In this document: in pieces, positions 42,701 through 51,644 of the stretch
Layout of the letters: each line of letters opens with the position of its first letter
How positions within the stretch are numbered: position 1 is the first letter of the stretch
From: Bryobacteraceae bacterium
GTDB lineage: Bacteria > Acidobacteriota > Terriglobia > Bryobacterales > Bryobacteraceae
Assembly: GCA_019187195.1 (NCBI GenBank)
Contig: JABAQT010000011.1
Span: 18,660-82,659 of the forward strand
Length of the DNA: 64,000 bases
Direction: 5' to 3'
Position numbers and translations under genes: made by a program
Notes under the pieces: generated by a model
What the model was told of the DNA's origin: nothing
The model's database searches: none
Seen by the model: only the letters and a program-made list of their open reading frames with translations

Positions 42701-44647
42701 ATGAAACCCGCGGTATTTCTTCTTCCTCTGTTCCTTCCAGCAGCGCTTTATGCGCAAAATGCGGTCACCGCCGGACGATTCCTCGTGGAACACCCCACGC
42801 TGCGCAACCTCGGCTTCGAGTGGTCCATCTCGGGCGACGCCAACCGCAATGCGCGGGTGGCCGTGAGCTACCGCCCCGCCGGCGAGCAGACTTGGCGCGA
42901 CGCGCTCCCCATGCTGCGCATCGGCGGTGAAGATGTCGGCCGCGACACCGAGCATCTGCACTACACCGTTCCGCACGGCTTCGCCGGCTCGATCCTCAAC
43001 CTCGAGCCCGGCGTCGAGTACGAATGCCGCTTCACGCTTACCGATCCTGACGGCGTCTCCGGTCCCTCCACCCAGACGGCCAGGGTGCGCACCCGCACCG
43101 AACCGCGGCCCTACCAGGGCGGGCGGGTGCTTCACGTCTATCCGCCGGATCACAAAGGCCCGCGCCAGGAACCGAACTTCACCGGCATCCTCGAAGCCTA
43201 TTACGGAGCAGGACTCGGCGATTGGAGCGTCGTTCGCGAGCGCCGCGCCCAGCCCGGCGATATTCTCCTGGTCCACGCCGGGCTCTACCGCCCGGAACGT
43301 CTCAACTACGTCGACCCGCTCGCCGCCCCTTTCGACGGAACCTTCACCCTCTCCTTGAAGGGAACAAAGGAAAAACCCATCACTATCAAGGCGGCCGGTG
43401 ATGGCGAACCCATTTTCGACGGCGCGGGCAACCACGTTCTGTTCGACGTGATGGCCTCGTCGAACCACATCTTCGAAGGGCTCACCTTCCGCAACACCGA
43501 TGTCGCCATTCTGGCCGGCAAGAAGGAGGTGCTGGGCGCTACCTCGCTCACCGTCAAAAACTGCCGCTTCGAGAACATCGGCTTCGGGGTTTGGACCGAG
43601 TACGCCGGCTCGAGCGACTTCTACATAGCGGACAATCTCTTTCTCGGCCGCGATGACCGCTTCCGCCTCATCGGCTGGACGGGCTCCCGCTGGGGCTATA
43701 TCGGCCCATACCCGTCGCACCTGCTCACCAGCTACTACGCCATCAAGGTCTACGGCCCCGGCCACGTCATAGCCCACAACGCCATCGCCTACTTCCACGA
43801 CGCCATCGGCATCTCAACCTACGGCACGCCCGAGCCGGACCCGGAACGGCAGGCTTCATCAATCGACATCTACGCCAACGACATGCACATGTCGAACGAC
43901 GACTTCATCGAAGCCGACGGCGGCGTGCACAATATCCGCGTCTATCAGAACCGCGGCGTCAACGCCTTCCACGGCGGCTACAGTTCCCAGCCCATCTTCG
44001 GAGGACCGGTCTACTTTTTCCGCAACCTCCTCTACCATGTCCAGTCGGGTGTCGCCTTCAAGCTTGACGCCCGCCCGGCGGGCCTTCTGATGTATCACAA
44101 CACCCTCATCGGCGAGCAGGCCGTCCGCAGCCCCAACGGCAACGTCCACTGGCGCAACAATCTCTTCCTCGGCCGTGACACCCCCGGGCGCGGCATCATG
44201 ACCTGGGCCAACGCCACCCATGACTACAGTTCCGATTACAACGGCTTCCGCCCCAACAACGGCGTCGAAGCGCAGTATCTCTGGCTCGCACCCACCGAAC
44301 CGGGCCAGACCCTCTACAAGAACACGCGCGAGCAGTGGAAATCCTTCCGCACCCTCGCCGAACTCCAATCCGCCACCGGCCAGGAAAAACATGGCCGCGA
44401 ACTGGACTTCGACATCTTCGAGAAGATGACTCCGCCAGACCCCGCCAAACGCCATGCCGTCTACCATGCCATGGACCTCGACTTCCGCCTCCGCGCCCAA
44501 TCGAAAGCCATCGACGCCGGAGTCATTCTCCCCACCATCAACGACGGGTTCACAGGAGCCGGCCCGGACCTCGGAGCCATCGAACACGGCCGGCCCGAAC
44601 CGCACTACGGCCCGCGCTGGGTGACTTGGGCGCCGTTTTACCGATAG
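42701..44647 (+). CDS. Secreted right-handed parallel beta-helix protein (polysaccharide lyase/hydrolase-like)
   Basis: 648 aa with a signal peptide (MKPAVFLLPLFLPAALYAQ). Residues about 25-130 form a fibronectin-III-like beta domain (LEPGVEYECRFTLTDPDG). Residues about 150-560 carry repeated short strands with Asn/Gly turns typical of DUF1565/pectate-lyase-like beta-helices (NHIFEGLTFRNTDVAIL, LTVKNCRFENIGFGV, IRVYQNRGVNAFHGG). The C-terminal part ends DLGAIEHGRPEPHYGPR, a common finish of this family. A glycan-active role is likely; the reaction is not evident. No clear Shine-Dalgarno. Confidence 0.82.
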   Translation: MKPAVFLLPLFLPAALYAQNAVTAGRFLVEHPTLRNLGFEWSISGDANRNARVAVSYRPAGEQTWRDALPMLRIGGEDVGRDTEHLHYTVPHGFAGSILNLEPGVEYECRFTLTDPDGVSGPSTQTARVRTRTEPRPYQGGRVLHVYPPDHKGPRQEPNFTGILEAYYGAGLGDWSVVRERRAQPGDILLVHAGLYRPERLNYVDPLAAPFDGTFTLSLKGTKEKPITIKAAGDGEPIFDGAGNHVLFDVMASSNHIFEGLTFRNTDVAILAGKKEVLGATSLTVKNCRFENIGFGVWTEYAGSSDFYIADNLFLGRDDRFRLIGWTGSRWGYIGPYPSHLLTSYYAIKVYGPGHVIAHNAIAYFHDAIGISTYGTPEPDPERQASSIDIYANDMHMSNDDFIEADGGVHNIRVYQNRGVNAFHGGYSSQPIFGGPVYFFRNLLYHVQSGVAFKLDARPAGLLMYHNTLIGEQAVRSPNGNVHWRNNLFLGRDTPGRGIMTWANATHDYSSDYNGFRPNNGVEAQYLWLAPTEPGQTLYKNTREQWKSFRTLAELQSATGQEKHGRELDFDIFEKMTPPDPAKRHAVYHAMDLDFRLRAQSKAIDAGVILPTINDGFTGAGPDLGAIEHGRPEPHYGPRWVTWAPFYR

Positions 44648-44674
44648 TTGAGGCATGCGGATGGGAGGTTCGCA

Positions 44675-45982
44675 ATGACGGGGCAGGAGCTTTACCGCAA
44701 AGCCCGGCGGAGGATTCCCGGGGGAACCCAGTTGTTCTCGAAACGGCCCGAGTTGCTGCTGCCCGAACAGTGGCCGGGCTACTACTCGAAGGCTCGCGGC
44801 GCCGAAGTGTGGGACATCGAGGGCAACCGCTATATCGACATGGGTTACGCGGGCATCGGGGCGGCCGTGTTGGGGTTCGCCGACCCGGACGTGGACGCGG
44901 CCGCCCGGGAGGCCATCGCCCGCGGCACGATGGCCACCTTGAACTGTCCGGAAGAAGTGGAACTGGCGGAACTGCTTTGCGAGCTGCACCCCTGGGCGGA
45001 GATGGTCCGCTACACGCGCTGCGGAGGAGAGGCGATGAGCGCCGCCGTCCGCATCGCGCGCGCGCACACCAGGCGCGAGAAGGTGGCCTTCTGCGGATAC
45101 CACGGCTGGCACGATTGGTACCTCGCCGCCAACCTGGCGAATGATAGCGCGCTGGACGGCCACCTGCTGCCGGGTCTCGAGGCCGCCGGCGTGCCGCGAA
45201 GCCTCACCGGCACCGCGCTGCCCTTCCACTACAACCGCCTCGATGAACTCGAAAACATCGTGCGCGGCCACCGGTCCGATCTCGCCGCTGTTGTGATGGA
45301 GCCCGTGCGCGATCATGAGCCCGCGCCGGGGTTTCTCGAGGGCGCGCGCGAACTGGCGAACCAAGCCGGGGCGGTCTTCATCTTCGACGAGATCACGGCG
45401 GGATGGAGGATCAATACCGGGGGCATTCACCTCACCTACGGAGTGGCGCCGGATATTGCGGTGTTCGCCAAGGCAATGTCGAACGGATATCCGATGGCGG
45501 CCATCATTGGAAGGGGCGGCGTGATGCAGGCGGCCCAGGACAGTTTCATCAGCAGCACCTATTGGACGGAGCGCATCGGACCGGCGGCCGCGCTGGCCGC
45601 CATTCGCAAACACCGGGAGCGTCAGGTTCCGCCGCGGCTGATCGAAACGGGAAAACGCATTCAGGCTGGTTGGCGCGCCGCCGCCCGGCGTGCCGGCATT
45701 CCGCTGACCGTCACCGGAATGCCGCCGCTGTCGCATTTCATCCTGAACGTCAACGACGCCCAGGCCGCGCGAACCCTGTTCACTCAGGAGATGCTCGATC
45801 GCGGGTTCCTCGCCACGAACGCCTTCTATGCCATGTACGCCCACGAGGACCAGCAGGTCGAGGCTTACCTGGCCGCTGTGGAGGAGGTTTTCCTGGGAAT
45901 CGGCGAGGCGATCCGGCGGAACCGGCTGATGGATTCGCTGCGCGGGCCGGTGGCTCACGCCGGGTTTCGACGGCTCACTTGA
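44675..45982 (+). CDS. Class III PLP aminotransferase, glutamate-1-semialdehyde aminomutase-like
   Basis: 435 aa from ATG 44675 with GGGAGG six bases upstream. Fold-type I features: RRRIPGGTQLFSKRPE, CGGEAMSAAVRIARAHT, the Asp of FIFDEITAGWR and PLP Lys in VFAKAMSNGYPMAA. It resembles HemL-like enzymes and the aminotransferases used in sugar or amino-acid pathways; no other heme genes are nearby, so a catabolic or amino-sugar role is more likely. First gene of a unit with the Gfo/Idh and symporter genes. Confidence 0.85.
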   Translation: MTGQELYRKARRRIPGGTQLFSKRPELLLPEQWPGYYSKARGAEVWDIEGNRYIDMGYAGIGAAVLGFADPDVDAAAREAIARGTMATLNCPEEVELAELLCELHPWAEMVRYTRCGGEAMSAAVRIARAHTRREKVAFCGYHGWHDWYLAANLANDSALDGHLLPGLEAAGVPRSLTGTALPFHYNRLDELENIVRGHRSDLAAVVMEPVRDHEPAPGFLEGARELANQAGAVFIFDEITAGWRINTGGIHLTYGVAPDIAVFAKAMSNGYPMAAIIGRGGVMQAAQDSFISSTYWTERIGPAAALAAIRKHRERQVPPRLIETGKRIQAGWRAAARRAGIPLTVTGMPPLSHFILNVNDAQAARTLFTQEMLDRGFLATNAFYAMYAHEDQQVEAYLAAVEEVFLGIGEAIRRNRLMDSLRGPVAHAGFRRLT

Positions 45983-46004
45983 GGCGCGCGGGAGGGACTC
46001 ATCC

Positions 46005-47099
46005 ATGAAATGGCTGGTGATCGGCGGCGGTTCGATGGGGCGGCGCAGGCTTCGCGACCTCACTTATCTCGATCCCGGCGAGATCCTGTTGTTCGAGCCA
46101 GCTTCCGGCCGCCGCCGCGACGTGGCGGAGGCGTTCGGGGTTCGCGGGTTCGGCAGCTTTGAAGCGGCGCTTGGCGAATCCCCCGGCGCGGTGGTTGTCT
46201 CGTCTCCGCCCACGCTGCACGAGGAGTATGTTCTGGCCGCGATGGAGCGCGGGCTGCACGTCTTCGCGGAAGTGCCCTTCGTCTATGACGCCGGCGTGGC
46301 CCGCCAGATCGCCCGCAGGGCCGAAACGTATCCCGCCGTGCTCGGAGTCAGCCACACGATCCGCTACTATCCGCCATACCGCATCATTCGTGACCTGCTG
46401 GCGGCGGGGGCCATCGGCAAGCCGCTCTATCTCGAATACAGCCTCGGCAACTATCTCCCGGACTGGCATCCCTACGAGGATTACCGCGATTTTTATGGCG
46501 CCCGCGCGAACCTCGGCGGCTGCGGAATGGACATGATCCTCCATGACATTGCTCCCGTTCTGTGGTGGATGGGGCCGGTCACGTCGGTGCTCGCGCGGTT
46601 CTCGAAGCTGAGCGCGCTCGATCTCCAGGGGCCGGATAATCAGGACGTACTGCTCGGTTTCGCCGGCGGGGCGCGCGGCTACTTTCACAACGACATCATC
46701 GAGCGTGGAACCCTCGGACGGCACATCCGCATCGCGGGCGAATCAGGGACGATCGAATGGCGGCAGGACCAGACGTCGCTGCGCCTGTTCGAGGCGCCGG
46801 CGAAGGCCTCCCGCCACATTCCCTTCAGCGACGCGGCCGGCTGGGAGCAGGCGCTTGCGGCAAGCCGCGAGATGACCGCCATCCTCGAGCGCCAGCGCCT
46901 CTCCTCCGGGCACATTCCGTCGGCCCGCGGCGGCGATTTCACCTACGAATCCTGTTATCTTCGTGAGACGCGCGCGTTCGTCGAGGCGGTCGAGGGGCGC
47001 CACGCCTACCCCGTCGCCTTTCCACTGGAACTCGACACCGTATCGGTATTCCATGCCATCGTGCAAAGCAATGAGGAGGCCCGTGAAATCCACCTATGA
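46005..47099 (+). CDS. Gfo/Idh/MocA family oxidoreductase (cytoplasmic)
   Basis: 364 aa from ATG 46005 (GGAGGG eight bases upstream). No signal peptide. Rossmann motif LVIGGGSMGRRRLRDL at the start, then VSSPPTLHEEYVLAAMERGLH and FAEVPF; the HTIRYYPPYRIIRDL segment and GGCGMDMILHDIAPVLWWMG match the C-terminal dimerisation/substrate domain. Probably oxidises a sugar or inositol-type compound in step with the neighbouring aminotransferase (22-base gap) and symporter (51-base gap). Confidence 0.87.
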   Translation: MKWLVIGGGSMGRRRLRDLTYLDPGEILLFEPASGRRRDVAEAFGVRGFGSFEAALGESPGAVVVSSPPTLHEEYVLAAMERGLHVFAEVPFVYDAGVARQIARRAETYPAVLGVSHTIRYYPPYRIIRDLLAAGAIGKPLYLEYSLGNYLPDWHPYEDYRDFYGARANLGGCGMDMILHDIAPVLWWMGPVTSVLARFSKLSALDLQGPDNQDVLLGFAGGARGYFHNDIIERGTLGRHIRIAGESGTIEWRQDQTSLRLFEAPAKASRHIPFSDAAGWEQALAASREMTAILERQRLSSGHIPSARGGDFTYESCYLRETRAFVEAVEGRHAYPVAFPLELDTVSVFHAIVQSNEEAREIHL

Positions 47100-47150
47100 C
47101 GGCGTCAACTCGGATGTGGCGTAAACGAATTCGCGGACGGGAGGCGGGCG

Positions 47151-48662
47151 ATGAAGGGCCTAACGCCTGTTGACTACGCCATGGTGGTGGCCTACCTGGT
47201 CGCCATCGCTGCCTTCGGAAGTTCGTTCTACCAGCGAAGAAGCACACCGCGGGACTACTTCCTGGGCGGACGCTCGATGTCCTGGATCCCGGCCGGCATC
47301 TCGATTGTAGCCGCCGATCTGAGCGCCATCTCGGTGATGGGCACCCCGGCATGGAGCTACAAACACAACCTCGAGATTACCTGGCTGCTGCTCTGTTATC
47401 CGCTCACCGCGCCGGTCGTCATTCGCGTGTTCGTGCCCTTCTATGCGCGGCTGAATCTGTACACCGCCTATGAGTACCTCGAGCGGCGGTTTAATCTGCC
47501 CGTCAGGCTGGTCACCAGCGCGCTCTTCCAGGCGCTCCGGGGAACGCACGTGGCGATCGCCCTTTACGCCCCGTCTCTGGTGATCAACCTGGCGACGGGG
47601 CTCCCCGTCTGGCAGTGCGTGCTCTTCATGGGCCTCTTCACAACGGTCTACACGACGCTCGGCGGCATGAAGGCCGTGATCTGGACGGACGTCATCCAGT
47701 TTTTCACGGTGACGCTCGGCATCCTGCTCATCTTTTTCACCGCGATGGGGCATACCCCGGGCGGCTTTAGCGCGGCTTGGCGGGCGGCCGCCGAAGCAGG
47801 CCGCCTGAAATTTCTGAACCTGTCCACCGATCCGAGGGAGCTGACCTCGCTGTGGGCGTGCCTGATCGGCGGATCGACCCTGGTGCTCTCGACGCTGACC
47901 ACCGACCAGGCCATCCTGCAGCGGCTGTTCACGACAAAATCGGCGGATGAGTGCAAGCGTTCGGTGATGCTCCAGGCGGGTTTGAATGTTCCCACATCCC
48001 TCCTGCTCTACTTCGCCGGCATCATGCTGTATGCGTTCTATAGCTTCCATCGCGCGAATCTCGCGGGGCTCACTTCCGAGGACGCCATCGTCCCGTTCTT
48101 TGCCATGCGCGAACTCCCGCCGGGGGTCTCGGGGCTGATTCTCGCGGCCATCTTCGCCGCTTCGATGGCCGTAATGTCGGCCGGCATCAACTCGTTGACC
48201 ACGGCGGCGACAGTGGATTTCTACCAGCGCGTGTTCCGGCCCAACGAGACGGCCGAGCACTACGCGTCGGTTGGACGGATCGGAACCGCGATCTGGGGTT
48301 GCGGCGCGACGGCACTGGCGATGTTCGCCGGTCGCCTCGGCGAGCTGGCCATCGCCTATAACCGGGTGAACAGCTTCATAGCCGGACCGTTGCTGGGTAT
48401 TTTCCTGCTGGGGACGCTGACGCGCCGCGCCACTTCCTCGGGCGCGCTGGCGGGCGCTTTGGCGGGGGCGGTTGCCGTCAGTTGGATGAGCTTCCGCACC
48501 CCCTGGAGTTTCTTCTATCAGAGCGCCGCCGGAGTCGCCGTAACGGTGGTTGCCGGGTATGCCGCCAGCTTGTGCATGGCCGCGCCGGATGAGAACAAAA
48601 TTCGCGGATATGTTCTGGGCCTCGATACCGCCGCGGGGAAACCGGAAAAGGCGAACCTGTAA
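47151..48662 (+). CDS. Sodium:solute symporter (SSS family)
   Basis: 503 aa with about 13 predicted membrane helices. Family marks include DYFLGGRSMSWIPAGISIVA, AADLSAISVMGTPAWSY and YTTLGGMKAVIWTDVIQFF. SSS members import sugars, sialic acid, amino acids or vitamins with Na+. Its position after an aminotransferase and an oxidoreductase suggests it imports the substrate of that pathway. ATG start with GGGAGG six bases upstream. Confidence 0.92.
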   Translation: MKGLTPVDYAMVVAYLVAIAAFGSSFYQRRSTPRDYFLGGRSMSWIPAGISIVAADLSAISVMGTPAWSYKHNLEITWLLLCYPLTAPVVIRVFVPFYARLNLYTAYEYLERRFNLPVRLVTSALFQALRGTHVAIALYAPSLVINLATGLPVWQCVLFMGLFTTVYTTLGGMKAVIWTDVIQFFTVTLGILLIFFTAMGHTPGGFSAAWRAAAEAGRLKFLNLSTDPRELTSLWACLIGGSTLVLSTLTTDQAILQRLFTTKSADECKRSVMLQAGLNVPTSLLLYFAGIMLYAFYSFHRANLAGLTSEDAIVPFFAMRELPPGVSGLILAAIFAASMAVMSAGINSLTTAATVDFYQRVFRPNETAEHYASVGRIGTAIWGCGATALAMFAGRLGELAIAYNRVNSFIAGPLLGIFLLGTLTRRATSSGALAGALAGAVAVSWMSFRTPWSFFYQSAAGVAVTVVAGYAASLCMAAPDENKIRGYVLGLDTAAGKPEKANL

Positions 48663-48776
48663 TCCGCTCCATCCGCCTGTATTTCCGATTTTCGGATGAC
48701 CTGATGGTTTTCCCCTCTGGTTCTCGCATATCTTCATGGAGCGGTTCATTCCAATTGGCGGCTCAGGAGGTGATCA

Positions 48777-49418
48777 GTGGGGCATGTGGTGCGTGAAGTG
48801 GCTTGGTGCGTGATCGATCTGGACACCACCGTGGGGCGGATTTTTCTACAGGAGCGGTGGTTGTATGTCTGGGAAGTGGATGCCGGTCAGCCCGCGTGGA
48901 CTCTCGAGGAAAAGCGCGCTTTTCACACCCGCGCCGACCGGGCGATCTGGGCGGCGTGGAGCAATCGCGTGACGATGAATGTCGAAGGCGCCTCGTCTTT
49001 CGCCAGGTCTTTCCGGGGGAAACCGATCCCCATCAATCTCGACATTCGCTGGGTGACCTCGAATCCCCACTGGACGGTGCACGTGACGAAAGTCGCCAGG
49101 GGCACCTTCCGCCAAAGCAACGTCGAATGGAACAACCATGTCATCAATCTCGACACGGAGGACTTTTCCACCCGCACGTTCCAGAACGGCGCCGCGCGCG
49201 ACACGCAAGTGCCCGTGGCGCACGAATTCGGCCACACGATCGGCAACACCGCCGTGCTCAACCGCGGCGATGAGTACCGGGATACGAGCCCCAACAAGAA
49301 CGACCACGGCAGCATCATGAATCAGGGCCACCACTTGCGGGAACGGCATTTCCGGACCATCATCGAAGAGTTGAACAAGATGATTCCGAATACGGCATTT
49401 TCCGTAAGGAGTGTATGA
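48777..49418 (+). CDS. HEFGH zinc-metallopeptidase-like protein, uncharacterised family
   Basis: 213 aa from GTG 48777, preceded by an unusually complete ribosome site (AGGAGGTGAT, six bases from AGGAGG to GTG). No signal peptide. Residues about 40-130 look like a mixed alpha/beta domain (WTLEEKRAFHTRADRAIWAA, INLDIRWVTSNPHWTVHVTK). Zinc motif VAHEFGHTIGN with His 149, Glu 150 and His 153; then RGDEY (Asp 165, Glu 166) and a Met-turn-like SIMNQG (Met 181) before LRERHF. This order suggests a metzincin-like peptidase. I do not recognise a named family. The stop codon directly abuts the lipoprotein start, so the two are surely co-translated. Confidence 0.72.
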   Translation: MGHVVREVAWCVIDLDTTVGRIFLQERWLYVWEVDAGQPAWTLEEKRAFHTRADRAIWAAWSNRVTMNVEGASSFARSFRGKPIPINLDIRWVTSNPHWTVHVTKVARGTFRQSNVEWNNHVINLDTEDFSTRTFQNGAARDTQVPVAHEFGHTIGNTAVLNRGDEYRDTSPNKNDHGSIMNQGHHLRERHFRTIIEELNKMIPNTAFSVRSV

Positions 49419-49889
49419 GTGGACGCGGTTATCCGGTTGGCAATGGGGTGTTTGATGGCGTCCTTTCTGGGATGTGGCGCGCCGGGAGGCGGCGATGCTG
49501 TCCAGTCCACGGGCCGGAAGGAGCACGGCGCAAGCAAGGAACAGGAGTCACGCAAAATGAAAGCGACTAAGAGCAAGGCATGGGCCAAGAGCCCGTGCAC
49601 CGGAATCGTTCATCTGCCGGAATTGGACCGCCTGACTCCGGCCGAGTTGGAAGAGCAACTGGGGGCGCCGCGGAAGAAGGAGCCGTTCCTGCGCGGCGAG
49701 CGCCAGGACGAGTTTCACGTGGTTCTGGAAAACTTCTACCCGCTCACGAAAGCGGGAAATCGTGACGTGCCCTTGCAGGAATGGACCTGGACGGAAAAGG
49801 ACTGCCAGCTTACCGTGTGGCTTCACAAAGTTAGCGGCCGCTGGATTTCTTTCGTAAACTCGCGGTACTCGGCGACGGCGGATTTCTAG
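49419..49889 (+). CDS. Small lipoprotein coupled to the metallopeptidase-like gene
   Basis: 156 aa from GTG 49419, immediately after the preceding stop, with AAGGAG seven bases upstream. The lipobox is SFLGC with Cys 19, so residues after it would be lipidated. A basic, Lys/Ser-rich linker (about 30-65) leads to a compact domain: LTPAELEEQLGAPRKKEPFL, DEFHVVLENFYPL, EWTWTEKDCQLTVWLHKV. This helix-then-antiparallel-strands order recalls BamE/SmpA or BLIP-type folds, but that is only a shape impression. Possible inhibitor, anchor or immunity partner of the upstream protein (inference). Confidence 0.75.
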   Translation: MDAVIRLAMGCLMASFLGCGAPGGGDAVQSTGRKEHGASKEQESRKMKATKSKAWAKSPCTGIVHLPELDRLTPAELEEQLGAPRKKEPFLRGERQDEFHVVLENFYPLTKAGNRDVPLQEWTWTEKDCQLTVWLHKVSGRWISFVNSRYSATADF

Positions 49890-49936
49890 GCGCGCGCAGT
49901 TCAAAGAGCCATCGCGGTTCTCTATAGTAGAGGATC

Positions 49937-49987
49937 ATGTCCCATCTCAACCAGGCGCTGAACCGCGCGGGCAATCATCCCGCATGA
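49937..49987 (+). CDS. Possible 16-codon leader peptide before the methyltransferase
   Basis: ATG 49937 opens MSHLNQALNRAGNHPA and its TGA overlaps the ATG of the methyltransferase (ATGA at 49984-49987). An inverted repeat CTCTA-TAG-TAGAG (49920-49932) lies just upstream. Translational coupling through a leader is plausible but the ribosome site (AGAGG) is weak. Confidence 0.3.
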   Translation: MSHLNQALNRAGNHPA

Positions 49988-51405
49988 AAGCGCAGACCCT
50001 CTCCACGAAACGTGCCGAGGTGGAGTGGCATAACTTCGCCAGCTTCGGCCAGCCCGAACGTGCGCTGGCCGTGTATGAGGAGGAGAACCGCCGCCGCGGG
50101 GGACTCCTCGCCAAGCACCTCGATTTCATCGGACCGCTCGAAGCCTTCCTCGAAATCGGAGCCGCGGCCGGTCACTCGAGCTACATGCTGGCGAATCAAT
50201 TCGGAGCCAGGGGATTCGCTCTGGATATCTCGGCCGATGCGCTCCGCCACGGAGCGCATCTGATGGATGCCTGGGGTCTGCGGAATGCTCCGGTTCGGGT
50301 AGCGGGCGATGCCGCCAATCTCCCCTTCCAGGACGGGTCGTTGCAGTTTGTCATGGCGTTTCAGATGCTCAGCCAGTTCACCGGCATGGAGCAGGTGTTT
50401 CGGGAAGTGCATCGCGTGCTCGCCCCGGGCGGAGTGTTTTTTCTCGCCGAGGAACCGCTGCGACGGCTGCTCACGCTGGGGCTGTACCGCTGTCCCTATC
50501 GCGAGAGCATGAAGCCCTGGGAGCGGAAGTTGGATGAGTGGGGCCTGCTCGGCTACCTGGTGCGCGACGTCATCGGAGCGGCGCAGGAGGAGGATTTCGG
50601 CATCCGGCAGAACCACAGCATGGGCCTCCGCCGCTGGCACGACCTGATTCACGAGTATTTCGCCGCCGCCGAGTACGAGATTTTCGTTCCGGAACGCGGC
50701 TGGGGGGAACGGATTGTCAAGAAAATGGCTGTCCGGCTGGACCGGCACCGTTCCGTGTGGAGAGCCGCGCGGCTGCTGGGCGGGACGCTCGCCGCGTTCT
50801 GCCGGAAGGCGGGCGCCGTGTCGGCCCCATCGTTCGGACGGCTTGAATCCCTGCTCCGCTGTCCCGATTGCCATGCGCCGTTCGAAATTGTCGAAAGTTA
50901 CACGCTTGCGTGCGCCTGCGGCTATCGCGCTCCGCTCGAGGATGGCGTGTACAACCTGCTGCCGTCCAGGGAGAAGACGGAGTTGTATCCGGGCGACCGG
51001 GAGGACACGGTGGACTTCTCGCGCCCCGGCCACGAGGACTCCCTTCTATCCGGCTGGAGCGAGATCGAGGGCGTCTTTGGAAACAAGTACCGCTGGATCG
51101 CCCGCCGCGCCGCGGCCCGCTTGAAACGTACGCGCGAGGGGCCGCAGCGCCTCCGTATCCGCGGCCACGCGCACGAGTTGTTCTTTCAGCAGGGCGATGC
51201 GCCGCGCATCGAGGTGAAGGTCAATGGCGCCGGCGCCGGGGTTTGGAAACCCGATCGCCCCGGGGTGTTCGTGCTCGAGGCGGACGTGGCTGAGGCGGCG
51301 GAATACGTGGTCGAGATTTCCGCTGCTCCCGTCTGGACCTGCCCTCCCGACGACCGCGAGTTCACGGTAACCATCAGCATGTTGCGCCTCATTCCCCGGG
51401 AATGA
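49984..51405 (+). CDS. SAM-dependent methyltransferase with internal zinc ribbon and C-terminal beta domain
   Basis: 473 aa. A class I methyltransferase domain (about 45-160) has motif I LEIGAAAGHSSYM, DIS after strand two and GDAANLPFQDGS. After a helical region, residues 288-330 form a Trm112-like zinc ribbon: LRCPDCHAPFEI (Cys 293, 296) and LACACGY (Cys 310, 312), followed by YNLLPS. The last ~90 residues look like a beta-sandwich. Trm112-like modules normally activate partner methyltransferases; having one inside the chain is unusual. The substrate is unknown; large surface-glycan methyltransferases have similar layouts. Confidence 0.83.
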   Translation: MKAQTLSTKRAEVEWHNFASFGQPERALAVYEEENRRRGGLLAKHLDFIGPLEAFLEIGAAAGHSSYMLANQFGARGFALDISADALRHGAHLMDAWGLRNAPVRVAGDAANLPFQDGSLQFVMAFQMLSQFTGMEQVFREVHRVLAPGGVFFLAEEPLRRLLTLGLYRCPYRESMKPWERKLDEWGLLGYLVRDVIGAAQEEDFGIRQNHSMGLRRWHDLIHEYFAAAEYEIFVPERGWGERIVKKMAVRLDRHRSVWRAARLLGGTLAAFCRKAGAVSAPSFGRLESLLRCPDCHAPFEIVESYTLACACGYRAPLEDGVYNLLPSREKTELYPGDREDTVDFSRPGHEDSLLSGWSEIEGVFGNKYRWIARRAAARLKRTREGPQRLRIRGHAHELFFQQGDAPRIEVKVNGAGAGVWKPDRPGVFVLEADVAEAAEYVVEISAAPVWTCPPDDREFTVTISMLRLIPRE

Positions 51406-51644
51406 ATGACGCGGCAGGCGACACCTCCGGACACACACTTTTCTCCATGTATTCAACCACTTGGAACTCAGTACCCGGAACCCATTGTAATGTACTGTCA
51501 TCTGTGTTAACGTTCTTTCAGAACGGTTGGCCTATCGGTGACCAGCCGCCGGATAAGTATCGATGACTCTCACCCACCGAGCCTGTAGAGCAACCCTATA
51601 CAACCCAACTCGGCGTGGTATTTCAGGAAGGAGATTGCCTGTCT

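Noticed and set aside
43859..46063. Minus-strand open frame of 734 codons opposite the beta-helix and aminotransferase genes
   Set aside because: It spans two well-supported plus-strand genes and shows no domain or signal.
47160..48749. Minus-strand open frame of 529 codons opposite the symporter
   Set aside because: The symporter has all family motifs and membrane helices; the antisense frame is Arg/Gly/Glu-rich noise.
51511..51525. CGTTCT-TTC-AGAACG palindrome, possible LexA site
   Set aside because: Half-site orientation is the reverse of known LexA boxes and no SOS gene is nearby.
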